This document shows positions 20,128-24,231 of a stretch of 24,231 nt of DNA, in pieces. The DNA lies in contig CAZQUR010000042.1 of the NCBI GenBank assembly GCA_964596535.1, forward strand, positions 1 through 24,231, in the 5' to 3' direction. The notes below the pieces were generated by a model, which saw only the letters and a list, made by a program, of their open reading frames with translations, was not told the origin of the DNA and did not search any database. This DNA is from GCA-002779465 sp964596535 (GTDB lineage Bacteria; Desulfobacterota; Desulfobacteria; Desulfobacterales; UBA2156). The translations under genes and the position numbers were made by a program. How positions within the stretch are numbered: position 1 is the stretch's first letter; every line of letters starts with the position of its first letter.

Positions 20128-21474
20128 TTAGGCCAATATGGTTGGGGAGTCAATCCCAAATTGATTTTGAGCGGGCCGCTTAAGCAGCGACGGGTCCTTT
20201 TCGATGGCCGCCTTGACGTCTCCCACCACGTAGAGGGATCCGGCGACACAAATAATCTCGTCGGACCCGGCCGTGGCCACGGCATACCCCAGGGCCTTTC
20301 CCGCATCGTCGATCACTTCGATATCCCTGCAAAGGGTTTTTGCGTATTCCAACAGGGTTTGCGTGGGCAGGGCCCGGTCGATGGCCGCCCGGGTCAGGAT
20401 CACCCGGTGGACAAGGGGAAGCAAGGTCTTGAGCATGACCCGGTACGGCTTGTCATCCAAAATGCCCAGGACCAAAAGGATGTTTTTATCCGGGAAACGT
20501 TCGGCCAAAAATCCGGCCAAATTCCGGACGGCGGCCCGGTTGTGGGCCCCGTCGAGGATGACGAGGGGATCCCGGGAGACGATCTCCAGGCGTCCGGGCC
20601 ATCGGTTCTCCAGAAGCCCCTTGCGGAGGGTTTCCTCCGGAATTTCCAGGCCCCGGGTCTTCAACAGTTCGCATGCCGCCAGGGCCAGGGCAGCATTTTC
20701 CGCCTGGTGCCGCCCCAAAAGACCCGTTTTCATCCCCGGCCATGTATGTTCCATGCCGAAGTAGGTAAAGGTGCCGTCTTTTTGCCGCCGGATGCGAAAA
20801 TCGACTCCAAGGCGAAACAGGGGCGCCTTTTTTTCCATCGCCACCCGGGCCAGCACATCCAGCGCGGCGGGCCGTCTGACGCCCGTGACCACCGGTGTTT
20901 TCGGCTTGATGATCCCGGCCTTTTCATAGGTGATTTCGGGGATGGTTTTTCCCAGGTAGGCCTGGTGTTCCAGGGAAATGTTGGTGATGACGGAGATCGC
21001 CGGTGACACCACGTTGGTGGCGTCCATCCGCCCGCCCATTCCGGTTTCGATGACGGCCCACTCCACGGTTTCCCGGGCAAAGAGATAAAACGCCATGGCC
21101 GTGGTGTATTCGAAAAAGGTCGGTTCCCGTCCCGGGGCGGCGGCGTTTCGGACGGCCTCATGGGCTTCGATCACCTGTGCATCGGTGACGGGAATTCCGT
21201 TGACGCAGATGCGTTCGTTGAACCGGACCAGGTGGGGGGATGTATACAAGCCGACCCGCTTCCCGGCCCGGGTCAGGATGGTGGAAAGGGCCGACGCGAT
21301 GGATCCTTTCCCGTTGGATCCGGCCACGTGGATACATGAAAAGGCCTCGTGGGGATTTCCCAGGGTCTTCAAAATGGCGGAAATGGTGTCCAGCCCGAGG
21401 ATGATGCCGAAGCGTCTCAGGCTGTACATGTATTCCAGGCATTCAGGATAGGGCGTCCGGGGATTCATGCACAT
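20128..21474 (-). CDS. folC: Bifunctional folylpolyglutamate synthase / dihydrofolate synthase
   Basis: 448 residues. Adds L-glutamate to dihydropteroate or to folates using ATP. Marks are the P-loop HVAGSNGKGS (about 49-58), GLYTSPHLVRFNERI, VIETGMGGRMDATN, ISLEHQAYLG, the GRHQAENAALALAA hinge and VILDGAHN in the C-terminal domain. The ATG complement ends at 21474, immediately after the T-run of the rpsU terminator, and no ribosome-binding site fits; an in-frame ATG two codons on (21468) is equally possible. It is downstream of rpsU and upstream of tRNA-Arg. Confidence 0.95.
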   Translation of the reverse strand: MCMNPRTPYPECLEYMYSLRRFGIILGLDTISAILKTLGNPHEAFSCIHVAGSNGKGSIASALSTILTRAGKRVGLYTSPHLVRFNERICVNGIPVTDAQVIEAHEAVRNAAAPGREPTFFEYTTAMAFYLFARETVEWAVIETGMGGRMDATNVVSPAISVITNISLEHQAYLGKTIPEITYEKAGIIKPKTPVVTGVRRPAALDVLARVAMEKKAPLFRLGVDFRIRRQKDGTFTYFGMEHTWPGMKTGLLGRHQAENAALALAACELLKTRGLEIPEETLRKGLLENRWPGRLEIVSRDPLVILDGAHNRAAVRNLAGFLAERFPDKNILLVLGILDDKPYRVMLKTLLPLVHRVILTRAAIDRALPTQTLLEYAKTLCRDIEVIDDAGKALGYAVATAGSDEIICVAGSLYVVGDVKAAIEKDPSLLKRPAQNQFGIDSPTILA

Positions 21475-21506
21475 AAAAAACCCGGCGGACGAAAATGACC
21501 GCCGGG
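21475..21506 (-). terminator. Intrinsic terminator of rpsU abutting the folC start
   Basis: On the minus strand CCCGGCGG (21506-21499), a ten-base loop, CCGCCGGG (21488-21481), then TTTTTT (21480-21475). The next three bases are the folC ATG. It lies 18 bp after the rpsU stop. Confidence 0.88.
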
Positions 21507-21524
21507 TGATGGAGTATGTTGTTG

Positions 21525-21728
21525 TTACCGACGCCGTCTTTTGGCGGCGGCGATGCGATGCCGCCTCAAGGCTTCTCGTTGTTTTCGGCGCCGAAATTCG
21601 CTGGGCTTTTCATAGCTTTTTTTCAGCTTCAATCGCTTGAACAGGCCGTCGTTTTGAATCTTTTTTTTCAGAATGCGCATGGCCTTTTCAAGGTCATTGT
21701 CCAGCACCTTGACCTCGATATTTTTCAA
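21525..21728 (-). CDS. rpsU: Host 30S ribosomal protein bS21
   Basis: 67 residues. A small basic protein of the 30S platform near the anti-Shine-Dalgarno region. The sequence is typical of the family: IEVKVLDNDLEKAMRILKKK, DGLFKRLKLKKSYEKPSEFR, then an Arg-rich tail. The start is a TTG with AAGGGGTGAG about eight bases upstream. It has its own terminator. A second bS21 gene is carried by the mobile element at 14994-15218. About 190 bp of AT-rich DNA without a gene separates it from adk. Confidence 0.95.
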   Translation of the reverse strand: MKNIEVKVLDNDLEKAMRILKKKIQNDGLFKRLKLKKSYEKPSEFRRRKQREALRRHRIAAAKRRRR

Positions 21729-21920
21729 CCTGTCTCACCCCTTTACTTGACTTTGGAAAAACGTGTAACCCAAAGACGTATTTAAAATACTTTTTTATAA
21801 AAAGATAGATATAAATCAAACTTGATGGATTTGCAATATGCAATCCGCATTCAAGTCCTAAAAAAAGTCACCCTCTCCCCTGACTCCGGAACCCGGGCGG
21901 GTTTGGCACAGGTCCGGTTT

Positions 21921-22595
21921 TTATATCTTGGAAAGGAGTTCGGCCGTGACCTCTTTGACGCCGGGTGTCCCGTCCAGGGTGATGTACTTGATGGACGGAT
22001 CCGCCTTTGCCAGATCCCTGAAATAGTACGCCGACGCCAGGGTTCCGGTGTCCGTGTCGTAATAGATGCTGTGCCGCTTGTCGATGGCTTCCTCATCCTG
22101 ATCGTCGCTGCGGGTTTTGAGTTCCCCGCCGCAGACGCGGCATTTGCCGTCCGCGGGCTTGATGGCGTCGATGTAAATGTTGTTGGGATGGTTGTTGTCG
22201 TTGACGCACAGGCGCCGGCCCATGATCCGTTTCTTGGCGATTTCCCGGTCCAGGACGATTTCCACCACGTAATCCAGGGACAATCCGGCCTCCTTGAGGG
22301 CTTCATGGAGCTTGATGGCCTGGTTTTTATTCCTCGGGAATCCGTCCAGCAGCCATCCCGTCTGGCAGTCGGGTTTCTGGAGCCGGTCAAGGATCATGGG
22401 GATGGTGATTTCATCCGGCACCAGGTCTCCCCGATCGATGTACGCCTTTGCCTTGGCGCCCAGTTCGGTGTTGCCCTGGATGTTTTCCCTGAAAATGGCG
22501 CCCGATTCGATGTGGGGGATATTGTACTTCCCCTTTAGTATCGCCCCTTGAGTTCCTTTACCGCTGCCGTTGGGACCGAAAAACAAAATGTTCAT
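21921..22595 (-). CDS. adk: Adenylate kinase
   Basis: 224 residues. Interconverts ATP plus AMP with 2 ADP. The P-loop is GPNGSGKGTQ (about 7-16), the AMP site is HIESGAIFRENI, then LVPDEIT and WLLDGFPRNKNQA, followed by the LID (GRRLCVNDNN to CRVCGGELKTRSDD). The LID is the long form but carries only one CxxC pair plus a lone Cys and Asp, so zinc binding may be altered (inference). AAAGGAGAGG lies upstream of the ATG. Confidence 0.95.
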   Translation of the reverse strand: MNILFFGPNGSGKGTQGAILKGKYNIPHIESGAIFRENIQGNTELGAKAKAYIDRGDLVPDEITIPMILDRLQKPDCQTGWLLDGFPRNKNQAIKLHEALKEAGLSLDYVVEIVLDREIAKKRIMGRRLCVNDNNHPNNIYIDAIKPADGKCRVCGGELKTRSDDQDEEAIDKRHSIYYDTDTGTLASAYYFRDLAKADPSIKYITLDGTPGVKEVTAELLSKI

Positions 22596-22697
22596 GACCC
22601 TCTCCTTTCTGCGCTCCTTTGATTATCGTTGGCCGCCGCAGGCGGCATGGCATCGACGGGCGGAAACAAATTCTAGTATGCGAACCGCCGATGCTTG

Positions 22698-24134
22698 TCA
22701 AGGGTCATCCAGCGGGATGTTTTTGCCTCCGGGTGCCTTTATACGGGACAGGATTTCCCGGGCCAAATCGAAGGCGGCGGTTTTGTCCCGGACCTCCCCG
22801 GAAAGCTGGGCCTCCCGGAGCCGGTTCAACACGATTTTCATCACCGGAGACGGCTCGAGGGCGAAGTGCGACATGAGATCGATCCCGCTCAAATAGGGGC
22901 GGGCGGTTTCCATTTTCCGGTAATCTTCGAAATATTCCCGTAGAAGCGTCCGGGCAAAAGCAATAAAGGCGTCGTTTCTTGGATCCGGGGCATCCCTTTT
23001 TCCCAGAATATCGGCGACGGTGTGCAGGAGGAGTTCCGGGGTCCGGGATCCGCATCGTAAAAAGAAACGGGTCCGGATTCGCTTCGGCGCGGAAAGGTTC
23101 CTGCATGCCAGATATAAATGAAGGGGCCTGACGTGGTTTCGGATGAGAAAGACCGTCTTTTCCGTGTCCGCTTTTGAAAACCGCAGGCGCCGGCAGGCGG
23201 CTTCCGCCGTTTGGGCGCCGGCCTTTTCATGGGCGTAAAAGTGAATCGTCCCGTCCGAGCCAATGGATTTGACCTCGGGTTTTCCAATGTCATGCAAGAG
23301 CATGGCCCATTTCAGCAACCCGAAGGATTCTTTTTCATCAAGCACGTCCCGGATGTAAGGGGCGGTTTCCGGAAAGACCCGCTCCAGGTCTTTTTCCAGG
23401 CGTTCCAGGTGCTCCAGGGCCTTCAGGGTATGCTGAAAGACATCGAAGGCGTGATGCCGGTTCTGGGTGCAGCCGGCAGTTGCTTCCAGCTCGGGGATTA
23501 CCTGAAACAACAGGCCCGGACGCGCCATGGCCGAAAAGGTTTCGGCCGTGCCGGGCGTTTCCAGGATCCGGACCATCTCGGCGGTGATGCGCTCGGGCGG
23601 CGCGTTTTGGATGCGCGCGCTTTTTTCCCGGATCCATGCGGCCGTATCGGCATCCATTTTCAGCCCGCAGGCGGCGCTGATCCGGAAAGCGCGGATCAAG
23701 CGCACCGGATCTTTTTCAAAGACGGATGCCGAAAGGGCCCTCAGCCGTTTTGCATCAAGATCCGCTTTTCCGGAAAAAGGATCCATGAACGTCTTTGTTT
23801 CAAGGGCCCAGGCCATGGCATTGATGGTGAAATCCCGTTGTGCAAGGTCCGATTCGATGGAAGACCCTCTCACCGGGGTGATATCGAATGTGGTTTCCGG
23901 TCTGACCACACGGAAAAGAACCTGGCCGGGTTTTCCGAGTGTCACGCAGCGCCCGCGGATCCGTTGGGAAAGGCCGCGTGCAAATTCCCCTGGATTTTCC
24001 GACACGGCGATGTCATAATCAATGCAATGGCGGCCCAAAAAAAGATCCCGCACCGATCCGCCCACCAGGTAGACCCCGGAAAGGCGGGGGAAAACGGCCG
24101 TATCGAAGGGCAGATCAATTTCCATCATCGGCAT
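22698..24134 (-). CDS. CCA tRNA nucleotidyltransferase / poly(A) polymerase family protein with HD domain
   Basis: 478 residues. Class II nucleotidyltransferases add CCA or A residues to RNA 3' ends. Visible are the active-site segment YLVGGSVRDLFLGRHCIDYDIAV (metal ligands D39 and D41), ITPVRGSSIESDLAQRDFTINAMAW with the RRD-type motif, DPVRLIRAFRISA and the neck RITAEMVRIL. An HD phosphohydrolase-type domain follows, with HAFDVFQHTLKAL and LLHDIGKP (about 280-290). Whether it is CCA-adding, A-adding or poly(A) cannot be settled from sequence. As tRNA-Arg(CCG) here encodes its own CCA, a repair role would suffice for it. The start has no strong ribosome-binding site; nearby in-frame ATGs at 24128 and 24125 are possible. 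Confidence 0.92.
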   Translation of the reverse strand: MPMMEIDLPFDTAVFPRLSGVYLVGGSVRDLFLGRHCIDYDIAVSENPGEFARGLSQRIRGRCVTLGKPGQVLFRVVRPETTFDITPVRGSSIESDLAQRDFTINAMAWALETKTFMDPFSGKADLDAKRLRALSASVFEKDPVRLIRAFRISAACGLKMDADTAAWIREKSARIQNAPPERITAEMVRILETPGTAETFSAMARPGLLFQVIPELEATAGCTQNRHHAFDVFQHTLKALEHLERLEKDLERVFPETAPYIRDVLDEKESFGLLKWAMLLHDIGKPEVKSIGSDGTIHFYAHEKAGAQTAEAACRRLRFSKADTEKTVFLIRNHVRPLHLYLACRNLSAPKRIRTRFFLRCGSRTPELLLHTVADILGKRDAPDPRNDAFIAFARTLLREYFEDYRKMETARPYLSGIDLMSHFALEPSPVMKIVLNRLREAQLSGEVRDKTAAFDLAREILSRIKAPGGKNIPLDDP

Positions 24135-24151
24135 TAGTTCCGGAATCCTAA

Positions 24152-24231
24152 TTGATGAAATCGTAAAAACCCGAAATCTCCCTCTCCCTTGAGGGAGACC
24201 CTTACTATCATTTCCTCTCCCTTGAGGGAGA
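24152..24231. repeat. Second copy of the dispersed repeat, continues past the window
   Basis: 24152-24198 matches 3706-3752 at 46 of 47 positions, including the TCTCCCTC/GAGGGAGA hairpin. The TCTCCCTTGAGGGAGA part recurs at the very end (24216-24231). It lies upstream of the CCA-type gene. Confidence 0.8.

Noticed and set aside
22632..22646. GCCGCC/GGCGGC hairpin between the CCA-type gene and adk
   Set aside because: No T-run on either side, so a terminator is not supported; it may only be a chance GC hairpin.
23211..24137. 308-codon plus-strand ORF opposite the CCA-type gene
   Set aside because: Antisense shadow; the minus strand encodes all nucleotidyltransferase and HD motifs.

Overview
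The window looks like the chromosome of a GC-rich Desulfobacterota (deltaproteobacterial) species carrying one integrated mobile element. This placement is an inference. It rests on overall gene style (a class II CCA-type nucleotidyltransferase with HD domain, a C5-pathway hemL, a bS21 with a deltaproteobacterial look) and on dispersed repeats of a kind I associate with desulfobacterial genomes. No rRNA or taxonomic marker in the window proves it.

Host segment 1 (1-10360): a sirtuin deacylase cut by the window edge, hemL, a degenerate Tpt1/KptA-like protein, a small lipoprotein, a 470 bp intergenic stretch made of palindromic dispersed repeats, a signalling block (an unusual Ser/Thr-kinase-like protein divergent from an FHA protein and a hybrid sensor kinase), a DUF89 metal phosphatase and the tRNA methyltransferase TrmO.

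Mobile element (10366-20081, about 9.7 kb): it is inserted in the 3' half of tRNA-Arg(CCG) and bounded by perfect 54 bp direct repeats. It encodes, in order, a tyrosine integrase, an unknown protein, an AlpA/excisionase-like HTH protein, a small helical protein, a primase-helicase fusion, an iteron-rich putative origin (about ten GGTTAAT repeats), a second ribosomal protein bS21, two small unknown proteins, a P27-type small terminase, another unknown protein, a 254 bp segment without a convincing gene, an HK97-type major capsid protein, a decayed patch with a ParB/methylase-like fragment, a zinc-ribbon protein and a hicBA toxin-antitoxin pair. No large terminase, portal, protease, tail or lysis gene is present. 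The element therefore looks like a capsid-carrying phage satellite that would need a helper phage. Its bS21 paralogue lies only 6.3 kb from the host rpsU, and is the most unusual part of the window.

Host segment 2 (20082-24231): all genes lie on the minus strand: the intact tRNA-Arg, folC, rpsU, adk and a CCA/poly(A) nucleotidyltransferase. The window ends in a second copy of the dispersed repeat seen at 3.7 kb. Before insertion, folC, tRNA-Arg and trmO were probably adjacent and co-directional. The element now separates trmO from that upstream DNA, and its left end carries a good promoter-like sequence pointing out toward trmO.
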